This document shows, piece by piece, positions 40,221 through 49,182 of a stretch of 64,000 nt of DNA. How positions within the stretch are numbered: the first letter of the stretch is position 1; each line of letters begins with the position of its first letter. Source of the stretch: Rhodobacteraceae bacterium M382 (lineage in GTDB: Bacteria > Pseudomonadota > Alphaproteobacteria > Rhodobacterales > Rhodobacteraceae); the NCBI GenBank assembly GCA_025141015.1, contig CP081098.1, positions 2,424,501-2,488,500 on the forward strand, read 5' to 3'. The position numbers were made by a program, and so were the translations under genes. The notes beneath the pieces were generated by a model. That model saw nothing but the letters and a program-made list of their open reading frames with translations. It did no database searches and had not been told where the DNA came from.

Positions 40221-41556
40221 TCGCAAGGCGGTTGATCAGGGTGCATTGGAAACCGGAGCCAAGCTGCCGCCAGTGCGCGAATTGGCCTATCGTCTCAGCA
40301 TCACGCCCGGTACAGTCGCGCGCGCCTATACGGTCCTGACCGAAGAAGGCGTGTTGCAAGCCGAGGTTGGCCGCGGGACCTTTGTGGCGGATCCGGTCAA
40401 ACCAACACCGGATGATGTCTGGGCACGGCAGCTGGATTTGACCGGCGGCAAACCCGGCAACATGGTCAGCCTGTTCAGCCCGCGATTGCCGGATGTCGGT
40501 CAAGTGTCTGCACTGCGCGAAGCTTTGGTCAAGGTCGCGGAAACAACAGATCCGCATGATTTTCTGAACTACCCGACACGCAGCGCGTATCGGGCCACCC
40601 GTCAGGCAGCCGTGGATTGGCTGTCGGATTTGCCACTGGGGTCGTTGACCGATCGGGATCTGGTTTTGACCCACGGGGGACAGAATGGGTTGCTGGTTAC
40701 TTTGCAGACCATTCTGTATGGACCCAATCCGGTCGTTTTGGTCGAAGACCTATCTTATGCCGGGTTCCGGCGCGCCGCCGATTTGTTGCGCGCGCAGGTG
40801 GTGGGTGTTGAAATGGATGAACAGGGGATCATTCCTGAATCGCTGGAGATGATGGCGCGCCGCACCCGGGCGCAGGTGGTCTGCACATCCCCCGAGGTAC
40901 ATAATCCAACCGGTGCCCACACACCGCTGGCCCGACGCAAGGAAATTGTGGATGTGGCGCGGCGGTTGGACCTGCAGATTGTCGAGGATGATTGTTACCG
41001 CGTAGGAGAGGCACGCGCGCCCAGTTATCGGGCGCTGGCCCCGGAACGTGGATGGCATGTGTCGTCGATTTCCAAGACATTGACACCCGCGTTGCGCGTT
41101 GGGTTTGCAATTGCCCCACAGGACAAGGGTCCGGATCTGCGGCGCACTGCCGAACACGGGTATTTTGGATTGGCGCAGCCGCTCAAGGAGCTGGTTTTTG
41201 TCCTGCTGACCGACCCCAGGACCCGCCAGTTGGCCCGGGACGTCCAGGCGGTGATCGAAGAATATGTGCGCGTTGCCGTCAACATGCTGGGGGCCTTTGA
41301 TTTGGTTTGGGATGCAAAGGTTCCATTTGTCTGGCTGCACCTACCGCCGGGATGGCGTGCAGCAGCGTTCACCCGGGCGGCTGAGGCCGAAGGGGTGCAG
41401 ATCCGGTCGGCAGATGAATTTGCCCTCCGAGACGGGCGCGCACCCCACGCAGTGCGGATCGCGATCAATGGTCAGGTTCCGATTTCCGTGTTCGAAGATG
41501 CCATGCAGCGGCTGCGGGCGTTGCTGGACAACCCGCCAGAGCAGATCAGCGTCTGA
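40150..41556 (+). CDS. MocR-family regulator (GntR winged helix plus aminotransferase domain)
   Basis: Product of 468 residues. The first about 75 residues are a GntR-type winged helix (GAKLPPVRELAYRLSITPGT, then VLQAEVGRGTFV). The rest is a class I aminotransferase fold with TSPEVHNPTGAHTP, IVEDDCYRVG and the PLP-lysine region SSISKTLTPALRVG. Members such as PdxR and GabR sense PLP-linked amines. AAGGAAGG precedes the ATG, and that ribosome-binding site adjoins an operator-like palindrome, so autorepression is likely. Target and ligand are unknown. Confidence 0.93.
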   Translation: MDTIWPETLGKASGPKYKIVSDTIRKAVDQGALETGAKLPPVRELAYRLSITPGTVARAYTVLTEEGVLQAEVGRGTFVADPVKPTPDDVWARQLDLTGGKPGNMVSLFSPRLPDVGQVSALREALVKVAETTDPHDFLNYPTRSAYRATRQAAVDWLSDLPLGSLTDRDLVLTHGGQNGLLVTLQTILYGPNPVVLVEDLSYAGFRRAADLLRAQVVGVEMDEQGIIPESLEMMARRTRAQVVCTSPEVHNPTGAHTPLARRKEIVDVARRLDLQIVEDDCYRVGEARAPSYRALAPERGWHVSSISKTLTPALRVGFAIAPQDKGPDLRRTAEHGYFGLAQPLKELVFVLLTDPRTRQLARDVQAVIEEYVRVAVNMLGAFDLVWDAKVPFVWLHLPPGWRAAAFTRAAEAEGVQIRSADEFALRDGRAPHAVRIAINGQVPISVFEDAMQRLRALLDNPPEQISV

Positions 41557-41654
41557 TTTATGGGGTATTATAATACCTAATTTCTAACCTATTGAAAATG
41601 TTTGACTAAAATAGATTTACTGGTGTTGACTGGACCAAGGGATCCCCGTAAACC

Positions 41655-41694
41655 CCGTCCATCGAATTCGGACGGTTCGCCTGGCGGGCCGTCC
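41655..41694 (+). promoter_or_regulatory. rplM leader with competing hairpins
   Basis: CCGTCC (41655-41660), GGACGG (41670-41675) and CCGTCC (41689-41694) allow two mutually exclusive 6-bp stems, 27 bases before the rplM start. This is the layout of an autoregulatory mRNA leader, though no effect is shown. Confidence 0.45.
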
Positions 41695-41720
41695 TTCACG
41701 TCAAACAGGATTTACCTGCC

Positions 41721-42179
41721 ATGAAAACCTTTTCTGCAACACCTGCAGATATCGACAAGAAATGGATCCTGATCGACGCCGAAGGCGTTGTTCTGGGCCG
41801 TCTGGCGTCGATTGTGGCCATGCGTCTGCGTGGCAAGCATAAAGCGTCGTTCACTCCGCATATGGATATGGGCGACAACGTCATCATCATCAACGCCGAA
41901 AAGATCCAGATGACCGGCAAGAAGCGCGAAGAGCACTTCTACTGGCACACGGGTCACCCCGGTGGGATCAAGTCGCGCACCAAACAGCAGATTCTGGACG
42001 GCGCTCACCCTGAGCGTGTTGTCATGCAGGCTGTCAAGCGCATGCTGCCCGGCAACCGTCTGGCGCGCCAGCAGATGACCAACCTGCGTATTTATGCCGG
42101 TGATCAGCACCCGCATGAAGCCCAGGCCCCCGAAGTTCTGGACGTCAAGTCCATGAACAAGAAGAACACGCGGAGCTAA
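41721..42179 (+). CDS. rplM: 50S ribosomal protein L13
   Basis: Large-subunit protein, 152 residues, as expected for the family. Landmarks are [17 protein letters not shown] near the N-terminus, [22 protein letters not shown] and GMLP-like [18 protein letters not shown] precedes the ATG. It is followed seven bases later by rpsI, the normal L13-S9 operon. Confidence 0.99.
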   Translation: MKTFSATPADIDKKWILIDAEGVVLGRLASIVAMRLRGKHKASFTPHMDMGDNVIIINAEKIQMTGKKREEHFYWHTGHPGGIKSRTKQQILDGAHPERVVMQAVKRMLPGNRLARQQMTNLRIYAGDQHPHEAQAPEVLDVKSMNKKNTRS

Positions 42180-42185
42180 TGACCG

Positions 42186-42671
42186 ATGGTTGATCAGATC
42201 AATACTCTCGAAGAGCTGAGCGCCGTCGCAGGCGTCGAAGCAGTGGCCGAAGAAATCGTTTCGCGCGAACCCGTGCGTGACGAGCTGGGCCGTTCCTATG
42301 CCACAGGCAAGCGTAAAGACGCTGTCGCACGCGTTTGGATCAAGCCGGGCTCCGGCAAGGTCATCGTCAACGGCAAGGACCAGGACAAGTACTTTGCCCG
42401 TCCGGTTCTGCAGTTGATCCTGCGCCAGCCATTCCAGGTTGCCGGTGTCGAAGGCGAATTCGACGTCTTTGCAACCGTCAAAGGTGGCGGCCTGACCGGT
42501 CAGGCCGGTGCGGTCAAGCACGGCATCTCCAAAGCCCTGCAGCTGTACAACCCGTCGCTGCGTGGCGCACTGAAAGCTGCTGGCTTCCTGACCCGTGACT
42601 CGCGCGTTGTGGAACGTAAGAAGTTTGGTAAGGCAAAAGCCCGTAAGAGCTTCCAGTTCTCCAAGCGTTAA
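42186..42671 (+). CDS. rpsI: 30S ribosomal protein S9
   Basis: Small-subunit protein whose tail reaches the P site. The 161 residues have a family-atypical 35-residue N-terminal acidic leader ([19 protein letters not shown]), common in alphaproteobacteria, then the core [20 protein letters not shown] and the ending [11 protein letters not shown] with the universal terminal Lys-Arg. Second gene of the operon, closed by a strong terminator. Confidence 0.99.
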   Translation: MVDQINTLEELSAVAGVEAVAEEIVSREPVRDELGRSYATGKRKDAVARVWIKPGSGKVIVNGKDQDKYFARPVLQLILRQPFQVAGVEGEFDVFATVKGGGLTGQAGAVKHGISKALQLYNPSLRGALKAAGFLTRDSRVVERKKFGKAKARKSFQFSKR

Positions 42672-42692
42672 TCTTCGAGTTCGAGATTTTGG

Positions 42693-42724
42693 AAAAGGCC
42701 GCGCCGTTCAGCGCGGCCTTTTTT
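42693..42724 (+). terminator. Rho-independent terminator after rpsI
   Basis: AAAAGGCCGCGC (42693-42704) pairs with GCGCGGCCTTTT (42711-42722), 6-base loop, six T in a row. Confidence 0.9.
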
Positions 42725-42790
42725 GTGCGGCGTCCGTTTTCAAAAGGGGCGCCAGGGCGCATACGGTTCATCTGCGTTCTGGCCACGCAG

Positions 42791-42853
42791 GCCCCGGGGG
42801 ACGCTGTCCCCCAAACCCCCTGAGGTATTTGGAACCAGAAAGAAGCAGGATCC
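42791..42853 (+). repeat. Hairpin-plus-tail dispersed repeat, copy B
   Basis: Perfect 7-bp hairpin GGGGGAC-GCT-GTCCCCC (42796-42812), C-run spacer, then a tail AGGTATTTGGAACCAGAAAG and AAGCAGGATCC. Its tail matches copy C and its hairpin loop matches copy A. Located between the rpsI terminator and the sugar cluster. Confidence 0.65.
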
Positions 42854-42966
42854 AACCCGGGAAAGAGCGGTGCGCGATGCATGGCTTGCGCGGCTGTCCG
42901 GGGTGGCAAATGGTTGTGACGCCTGAACAATCGGTGTAACCCAGAGAACAAGATATATCAGACCGA

Positions 42967-43758
42967 TTGGATGGGCCTTTGAAGACTGTCATTCTTGCCG
43001 GAGGATTGGGGACGCGGATCAGCGAAGAATCCCATTTGCGTCCCAAACCCATGATCGAAATCGGCGGGCGACCCATTCTGTGGCACATCATGAAGCTGTA
43101 TGGCCACCACGGGATCAATGAGTTCGTGATTTGTTGCGGCTACAAGGGGTATATGATCAAGGAGTATTTCGCGAATTACTTTTTGCATATGTCCGATGTG
43201 ACCATTGATCTGAGTGACAATTCAATGGAAGTGCACAATCAGGCCGCGGAACCGTGGAAAATCACATTGATTGACACCGGCGAACTGACCCAGACCGGGG
43301 GACGTATTGCCCGCGTTGCCCCCTATTTGAATGACACGTTTTGCCTGACATATGGCGATGGGGTTTCCAATGTCGATATCGCAGGTCTGGTGGCGTTTCA
43401 CAGGGCACAGCGCACCGAGGCGACCGTGACGGCTATTCAGCCAGCAGGGCGGTTCGGTGCCTTGGGGATCGAAGGTGATCGGGTGACGTCTTTTCAGGAG
43501 AAACCGCAGGGTGACAATCGGTGGATCAACGGTGGGTTCATGGTGTGTGAACCGTCGATCTTTGACCGGTTGGATGGGGACTCCTGTATCTTTGAGAAAG
43601 CACCGTTGGAGAGTTTGGCGCGGGATCGTCAGTTGAGCCTGTGGAAACACACGGGATTCTGGATGGCGATGGACACGTTGCGCGACAAGACCCAGTTGGA
43701 AGAGATGTGGGCCACGGACAAAGCCCCCTGGAAGGTCTGGGAGCCGCTGCGCGGATGA
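42967..43758 (+). CDS. rfbF: Glucose-1-phosphate cytidylyltransferase
   Basis: Makes CDP-glucose, entry to CDP-deoxysugars of O-antigen or capsule. The 263 residues have the nucleotidyltransferase start KTVILAGGLGTRISEESHLR, the PMIEIGGRPILWHIMK block and GFWMAMDTLRDK near the end. The start is a TTG, either 42967 or more likely 42979, which begins MKTVILAGG as in relatives; no ATG fits. The stop overlaps the next gene (ATGA). First of a tightly coupled seven-gene run to 49182. Confidence 0.93.
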   Translation: MDGPLKTVILAGGLGTRISEESHLRPKPMIEIGGRPILWHIMKLYGHHGINEFVICCGYKGYMIKEYFANYFLHMSDVTIDLSDNSMEVHNQAAEPWKITLIDTGELTQTGGRIARVAPYLNDTFCLTYGDGVSNVDIAGLVAFHRAQRTEATVTAIQPAGRFGALGIEGDRVTSFQEKPQGDNRWINGGFMVCEPSIFDRLDGDSCIFEKAPLESLARDRQLSLWKHTGFWMAMDTLRDKTQLEEMWATDKAPWKVWEPLRG

Positions 43759-44795
43759 GTTTCTGGTCGGGAAAACGGGTTCTGGTCACGGGGCACACCG
43801 GATTCAAGGGGAGCTGGCTGTCACTTTGGTTGTGTGAGCTGGGAGCCGAGGTCTTTGGTCTGGCGTTGGAGCCGGACACAGAGCCAAGCCTGTTTGAACA
43901 GTTGCAACTGGCCGAGCGGATGGATCACCGGATTGGCGATATCCGCGATGCCGTCGTGCTGAGCGAGCGGGTGAAAGAGGTGCAGCCGGATGTCGTGTTC
44001 CATCTGGCGGCGCAGCCGTTGGTATTGGCGTCCTATGATGATCCGCTTGAGACCTGGGACACCAATGTCATGGGCACGGCCCATATGCTGGACGCCTTGC
44101 GTCAACTGGACAAATTATGCGCCGCGGTGATGATCACAACTGACAAGGTTTATGAGAACCGCGAATGGATGCATCCCTATCGTGAGGACGACCGGCTGGG
44201 GGGGCATGATCCTTATTCCGCATCCAAGGCCGCCTGTGAGCTGGTGATTTCGAGTTATCGCAAGTCATTCTTCAAGGACCGTCCGGTTCAATTGGCATCC
44301 GCCCGGGCCGGCAATGTCATCGGTGGTGGCGATTGGGCCGAAAACAGGCTCCTGCCAGATATCATCCGGGCCTTGTCCGTCGGAAAACCGGTCGCGGTGC
44401 GGAACCCGCACGCGCGCCGTCCGTGGCAACATGTGTTGGAGCCATTGTCGGGGTATCTGCGGTTGGCCGAACATATGGTCAAGCGGCAGCATTATGTAAA
44501 CGCGTATAATTTTGGCCCTGAGGCCGCGGATGTGAAATCGGTTGGCGATCTGGTTCTGGGTGCGTTGGCACATTGGCCGGGGCAATGGTTGGACAAATCC
44601 GACCCCGACGCGCGCCACGAAGCCGGATTGCTGAGCCTGGGCATTGAACAGGCGCGATCGGATCTGCGGTATTCACCGCGCTGGGATTTTGCGCAGGGGT
44701 TGCACAAGACCGTCGATTGGTACCGCGCCGTGCATGAAGGCGAGGATCCGCTGGTCATCACACGACGCCAGATTGCAGAGTTTGGTGCGCCATGA
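43755..44795 (+). CDS. rfbG: CDP-glucose 4,6-dehydratase
   Basis: Extended SDR enzyme forming CDP-4-keto-6-deoxyglucose. The 346 residues carry the NAD-binding VLVTGHTGFKGSWLSLWLC near residue 10, and the catalytic motif TTDKVYENRE with YSASKAACEL (Tyr-x3-Lys). The start at 43755 overlaps the rfbF stop by four bases. The stop overlaps the following epimerase by four bases. Confidence 0.95.
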   Translation: MSFWSGKRVLVTGHTGFKGSWLSLWLCELGAEVFGLALEPDTEPSLFEQLQLAERMDHRIGDIRDAVVLSERVKEVQPDVVFHLAAQPLVLASYDDPLETWDTNVMGTAHMLDALRQLDKLCAAVMITTDKVYENREWMHPYREDDRLGGHDPYSASKAACELVISSYRKSFFKDRPVQLASARAGNVIGGGDWAENRLLPDIIRALSVGKPVAVRNPHARRPWQHVLEPLSGYLRLAEHMVKRQHYVNAYNFGPEAADVKSVGDLVLGALAHWPGQWLDKSDPDARHEAGLLSLGIEQARSDLRYSPRWDFAQGLHKTVDWYRAVHEGEDPLVITRRQIAEFGAP

Positions 44796-45334
44796 TCTTT
44801 GACCCGCTTGCTCTGTCCGGGGCCTGGGAAATCAAACTGCAGCGGCGCGAGGATGATCGCGGTTTTTTTGCCCGGATGTATTGCGACACTGAATTTGATG
44901 CCCATGGGTTGAATACCACATGGGTGCAAATGAACGTGTCGATGAGCCGGGAGTGCGGCACATTGCGCGGCCTGCATTTTCAACGAGAACCGGCGGCCGA
45001 AGTCAAAGTGGTGCGGGCGCTGCGTGGGCGGGCCTGTGATGTGATCGTGGACCTGCGTGCTGGCTCCGCGACGTTCGGACAAAGCTGTAGCGTCATTCTG
45101 GACCAGGATGCGTTGAACGCCATCTATGTACCCAAAGGGTTCGCCCATGGATTCCAGACCTTGGAACCTGACACCGAATTGCAATATCTTCATTCCACCG
45201 CCTATGCCCCTGGGCACGAAGGCGGCATCAATCCGCTGGATCCTGCCCTGAACATCAATTGGCCGCTGGCGGTCAGCAACATGTCGGAGCGGGATCGCAA
45301 TTTGCCTGCGCTACAGGAGTGCGCGCCGTTATGA
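44792..45334 (+). CDS. dTDP-4-dehydrorhamnose 3,5-epimerase-family protein (RmlC-like)
   Basis: Cupin-fold epimerase of 180 residues. Conserved blocks are RRREDDRGFFARMYC-like REDDRGFFARMYC, CGTLRGLHFQREP with the catalytic His, and VPKGFAHGFQTLE. In this setting it should act on a CDP-4-keto-6-deoxy sugar rather than the dTDP substrate named for the family. Coupled on both sides by ATGA overlaps. Confidence 0.9.
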   Translation: MIFDPLALSGAWEIKLQRREDDRGFFARMYCDTEFDAHGLNTTWVQMNVSMSRECGTLRGLHFQREPAAEVKVVRALRGRACDVIVDLRAGSATFGQSCSVILDQDALNAIYVPKGFAHGFQTLEPDTELQYLHSTAYAPGHEGGINPLDPALNINWPLAVSNMSERDRNLPALQECAPL

Positions 45335-46548
45335 CTCAGACTTGCCGCCATTGTGACACGCCGTTGACGCTGGATTTTCTGGATCTGGGGTTTGCGCCCC
45401 CGTCGAACGCCTATGTCGCGCCTCAGGGTCTGTCGCAACCTGAAATGACCTTTCCTTTGCGGATCAAGGCCTGTCCGAACTGTCGTCTGGTGCAGACCGA
45501 AGATTTTGCGGCCGCTGATCAGTTGTTTACTGACGAGTATGCCTATTTTTCGTCGATGTCGCGCAGTTGGCTGGATCATGCCTCGCGCTATGTGGCGATG
45601 ATCACCGAACGGCTTGGGCTGGACGCGACCAGCCATGTGATCGAAGTCGCGTCCAACGATGGCTATCTGCTCAGGAATTTTGTTGCCTCGGGTATTCCCT
45701 GTTTGGGAGTCGAACCGACTGAAAGCACCGCCAAAGCCGCCGAAGCATTGGGGGTTCCGGTGCTTCAGACGTTTTTTGGCGAGAAGATGGCCGCGGATCT
45801 GCCAAGGTCCGATTTGGTTCTGGGTAATAACGTCTATGCGCATGTCCCTGATATCAATGATTTTACCCGCGGATTATACGCTGTCTTGAAACCTCAGGGT
45901 GTGGTGACATTGGAGTTCCCGCATCTGATGCGGTTGGTCGAATTCAACCAGTTCGACACGGTGTATCATGAACATTTTTCGTATCTGTCGCTGATGGCCG
46001 TCGAACATGTCATGCAGGCTGCGGGATTGCGTGTGTTTGACGTCGAAGAGCTGGCGACACATGGGGGCAGTCTGCGGATCTATGCCTGCCGAACGGACGC
46101 CGAATACGCCGAAACCCAGGCTGTGGCGGCTGTCCGGGCCGAAGAGGCCGCGCGGGGTATGGATACGGATGCCTATTACACCGCGTTTCAGGCCAAGGCA
46201 GAACGGGTCAAGGATGATTTCCTGCGCTTTCTGTTGCAGGCCAAGGCCGAGGGAAAATCTGTTGCGGCCTATGGCGCTGCGGCCAAGGGCAATACGTTAA
46301 TGAACTTTGCAGGTGTCAAACCTGACCTGGTGCCTTTTGTATGTGATGCTGCGCCGTCCAAACAGGGAATGCTGATGCCGGGAAGTCATGTGCCGATCCT
46401 GGCACCAGGGGCGCTGTCCGATGCACGGCCCGACTATCTGGTGATTTTTCCCTGGAACATCGGTGCCGAAATCATGGAGCAGAACCGGGCTCTTGCGGAT
46501 CAGGGGACACAGTTCGTCACCGCAGTTCCTGAGCTGAAAGTGCTGTAA
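45331..46548 (+). CDS. Sugar C-methyltransferase (TylCIII/NovU-like)
   Basis: SAM-dependent methyltransferase of 405 residues that likely adds a methyl branch to a 4-keto sugar. A zinc-binding N-terminus has Cys5, Cys8, Cys48 and Cys51 (TCRHCDT, ACPNCRL). The SAM motif is VIEVASNDGYLLRNF, then EYFTEST-type GVEPTES, the active-site-rich YHEHFSYLSL, and a C-terminal domain with GAAAKGNTLMNF and PGSHVPIL. This three-domain layout is that of sugar C3-methyltransferases. Overlaps its neighbours by four bases upstream and one base downstream. Confidence 0.9.
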   Translation: MTQTCRHCDTPLTLDFLDLGFAPPSNAYVAPQGLSQPEMTFPLRIKACPNCRLVQTEDFAAADQLFTDEYAYFSSMSRSWLDHASRYVAMITERLGLDATSHVIEVASNDGYLLRNFVASGIPCLGVEPTESTAKAAEALGVPVLQTFFGEKMAADLPRSDLVLGNNVYAHVPDINDFTRGLYAVLKPQGVVTLEFPHLMRLVEFNQFDTVYHEHFSYLSLMAVEHVMQAAGLRVFDVEELATHGGSLRIYACRTDAEYAETQAVAAVRAEEAARGMDTDAYYTAFQAKAERVKDDFLRFLLQAKAEGKSVAAYGAAAKGNTLMNFAGVKPDLVPFVCDAAPSKQGMLMPGSHVPILAPGALSDARPDYLVIFPWNIGAEIMEQNRALADQGTQFVTAVPELKVL

Positions 46549-47375
46549 TGGGACGGGTTCTGGTCACAGGAGCCACCGGGTTTGTCGGGCAGGCCGTGAT
46601 CCGGGGGCTGGCGGCGCACGGTGCCGATGTTGTCTGTGTCAATCGCACTGGCGGTAACATTAAAAATTGCGTTCAAATTATTGAAACAATGGATGTTTTT
46701 TCGCACGGAATTGAATGGTGGACTGAAACCTGTCAAGATGTCGATATGGTGATCCATGTGGCGTGGTATGCGGAGCCGGGCAAATATCTGACCTCGGACA
46801 AGAACCTCGACTGTCTGTCCGGTACGCTCAATCTGGCACGTGGCGCGGCGCTGGCGGGGGTGCGAAAATTTGTCGGGGTCGGCACCTGCTTTGAATATGA
46901 TCTGGCACCGGGAGAGTTGAGCGTCTCGACCCGGTTGAACCCGGTCACACCCTATGCAGCAGCCAAGGCGTCAACCTATGTGACACTGAATCAATACCTG
47001 CCGTTACAGGGGGTCGAATTCCTGTGGGCGCGGCTGTTCTATCTTTATGGTCAGGGCGAAGATCCCCGTCGCCTGGTGCCTTATCTGCATCAACAGATGC
47101 AGGCCGGGGAACGGGCGGATCTGACCAGCGGCACTCAGGTGCGTGACTTCATGGATGTGGATGATGCGGCGGCGCTGTTGCTGGAGGATGCGTTCAGCAA
47201 CCGGACAGGTGCCACCAATATCGCCAGCGGGCAGGGGATCACGGTACGCGCTCTGGCGGAACAGATAGCGGATCACTATGGTCGCCGTGACCTGTTGAAT
47301 TTTGGCGCACGCCCCGACAATCTGACCGATCCGCCCTGTGTAATCGGTCTGCGCGATACGGAGACCAGGATATGA
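46548..47375 (+). CDS. NAD-dependent epimerase/dehydratase (extended SDR)
   Basis: Product of 275 residues. The Rossmann start is RVLVTGATGFVGQAVIRGL, and the catalytic Tyr-x3-Lys appears as PYAAAKASTY. In this operon it probably reduces or epimerises C4 of the branched CDP sugar. Its ATG shares a base with the preceding stop (TAATG). Substrate is inferred from context only. A lower-GC patch is visible around 46650-46700. Confidence 0.88.
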   Translation: MGRVLVTGATGFVGQAVIRGLAAHGADVVCVNRTGGNIKNCVQIIETMDVFSHGIEWWTETCQDVDMVIHVAWYAEPGKYLTSDKNLDCLSGTLNLARGAALAGVRKFVGVGTCFEYDLAPGELSVSTRLNPVTPYAAAKASTYVTLNQYLPLQGVEFLWARLFYLYGQGEDPRRLVPYLHQQMQAGERADLTSGTQVRDFMDVDDAAALLLEDAFSNRTGATNIASGQGITVRALAEQIADHYGRRDLLNFGARPDNLTDPPCVIGLRDTETRI

Positions 47376-48415
47376 CCCAACGCGTGCTGTATGAAGCAGT
47401 GGACTTTCCGATCTTTCAAAACCGCATGTATGACACTGTGGAGGCAGCCCACGCCTGTCCCCGTGGTCAAATCCGGATTGTCGAGGATCAGAAGACCGGG
47501 CTGGTCTATAACGCGGCCTTTGATCCCGACCTGATGGTCTATGATGCGGCCTATCAGAATGAACAGGGCAATTCGGTTCCGTTCAGGGCGCATCTGAATT
47601 GGGCTGCTGATCTGGTTCGGGCCACAATGGGCGACCGATTGATCGAAGTGGGCTGTGGCAAGGGTACGTTTCTGGAAATGCTGGCCGAGCGCGGTGCCGA
47701 CATCACAGGGTTTGACCCGACATATGAAGGGGACGACCCGCGGATCGAAAAACTCTACTTTGGGCCCGACGTCGGCATGAACGGCGATGGGTTGGTGTTG
47801 CGCCATGTTTTGGAGCACATCCAGAATCCGGTCGACTTTCTGATGCAGCTCGCCGAGGCGAACGGCGGGCAGGGGCTGATTTACATCGAGGTCCCCTGTC
47901 TGGATTGGATCTGTGACAATCGGGCGTGGTTCGATCTGTTTTACGAGCACGTGAATTATTTCCGGCTCGACGATTTTTACAAGATCTTTGGCCGTGTGGT
48001 TGAGGCTGGAAATTGTTTTGGCGGTCAGTATCTGTATGTCGTTGCTGATTTGGCAACATTAAAGAAGCCGGTCTATGACGATGAAAACACAGTAAGTTTT
48101 CCAGATGACTTCACCGATAGCCTGACGGCCGCCAATAGCAGTGATCACGATGTGGTCTGGGGGGGCGCGTCCAAGGGGCTGATCTTTTCCATGTTGCGCG
48201 CGCGGGCCGGCCGTCCGGTTGCGGGTGTCATCGACATCAACCCCGCCAAACAGGGCAAGTTTCTGGCCGGAACCGGGTTGCGCGTCAGTGCCCCAAACGA
48301 GCTGCTTCCAAATCTGTCACCAGAGGCACGAATACTGGTGATGAACCCGAACTATACCAAGGAAATCAAAGAGATGTCCGGTAATGCTTTTACATATGTC
48401 GAGGTGGGCAAATGA
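47372..48415 (+). CDS. Methyltransferase with C-methyltransferase-type C-terminal domain
   Basis: Product of 347 residues. Motif I is RLIEVGCGKGTFLEML near residue 90, and LRHVLEHIQNPVDFL is the motif IV region. The YEHVNYFRLDDF and the C-terminal WGGASKGLIFSML, PAKQGKFLAGTGLRV segments mirror the C-terminal domain of sugar C-methyltransferases, but the N-terminal zinc cysteines are missing. It may be a second C-methyltransferase or a divergent paralogue of the gene at 45331. Overlaps both neighbours (ATGA). Confidence 0.82.
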   Translation: MTQRVLYEAVDFPIFQNRMYDTVEAAHACPRGQIRIVEDQKTGLVYNAAFDPDLMVYDAAYQNEQGNSVPFRAHLNWAADLVRATMGDRLIEVGCGKGTFLEMLAERGADITGFDPTYEGDDPRIEKLYFGPDVGMNGDGLVLRHVLEHIQNPVDFLMQLAEANGGQGLIYIEVPCLDWICDNRAWFDLFYEHVNYFRLDDFYKIFGRVVEAGNCFGGQYLYVVADLATLKKPVYDDENTVSFPDDFTDSLTAANSSDHDVVWGGASKGLIFSMLRARAGRPVAGVIDINPAKQGKFLAGTGLRVSAPNELLPNLSPEARILVMNPNYTKEIKEMSGNAFTYVEVGK

Positions 48416-49182
48416 GCGACTTTAAATCCGATATTCCCAAACGTATTGCAGAAATGCGGGGCAATGATGCACTGACCAAACCGGGGCTCGACTTTCTGCG
48501 TGCCTCGGCGGTGGCAGAGTATTCTTACAACTACCATTGGATGGATCGCCCGATCATTCAGTACCCGCAAGACATCGTGGCCATGCAGGAACTGATCTGG
48601 GAGATCAAACCGGATCTGATCGTGGAAATGGGTATTGCTCATGGCGGATCGTTGATCTTTTCCGCCTCGATGCTGGCTATGATGGATATGGTGGACGCGA
48701 TCGAAGCTGGCTCCACGATGGATCCCGCCAAATCCGCGCGCAAGGTTCTGGGCGTGGACGTGGACATTCGTGCCCACAACCGCGCAGCGATGGACGCCCA
48801 CCCAATGCGTTCACGCATCGAAATGATCGAAGGGTCGTCGGTCGACGATGCCATCATCCAGCAGGTTCATGATTTTGCCAAGGATTACAACCGTATCCTG
48901 GTGTGTCTGGACAGCAATCACACCCACGATCACGTCCGGGCCGAACTGGAAGCCTATGCGCCATTGACATCAGTGGGCAGCTATTGCGTGGTGTTCGACA
49001 CGCTGATCGAAGACATGGCCGAAGACGCCTATCCCAACCGCCCATGGGGCAAAGGGGACAACCCGAAAACCGCCGTCTGGGATTATTTAAAGACCCACCC
49101 GGAATTCGAGATCGACAAGGATATCCCGGACAAGCTGCAGATTACTGTTGCCCACGACGGTTTCCTCAAACGGGTGTCATAA
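48412..49182 (+). CDS. CmcI-like cephalosporin hydroxylase / O-methyltransferase family
   Basis: Product of 256 residues. The segment LIVEMGIAHGGSLIFSASML, with LGVDVDIRAHNR and LVCLDSNHTHDHV, matches the CmcI/rhamnosyl O-methyltransferase family, which binds SAM and Mg. Despite the family name it is more likely a polysaccharide O-methyltransferase here. It ends the sugar operon; the last six bases overlap the convergent glycosyltransferase gene. Confidence 0.88.
   Translation: MSDFKSDIPKRIAEMRGNDALTKPGLDFLRASAVAEYSYNYHWMDRPIIQYPQDIVAMQELIWEIKPDLIVEMGIAHGGSLIFSASMLAMMDMVDAIEAGSTMDPAKSARKVLGVDVDIRAHNRAAMDAHPMRSRIEMIEGSSVDDAIIQQVHDFAKDYNRILVCLDSNHTHDHVRAELEAYAPLTSVGSYCVVFDTLIEDMAEDAYPNRPWGKGDNPKTAVWDYLKTHPEFEIDKDIPDKLQITVAHDGFLKRVS

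Noticed and set aside
42672-42966. Promoter or gene between rpsI and the sugar operon
   Set aside because: Apart from the terminator and repeat copy B, no convincing -35/-10 pair or coding frame was seen in this gap.
48412-49182. Beta-lactam biosynthesis gene, because of the CmcI family name
   Set aside because: No other cephamycin or beta-lactam synthesis genes are near; the setting is a sugar operon and the family includes rhamnosyl O-methyltransferases.
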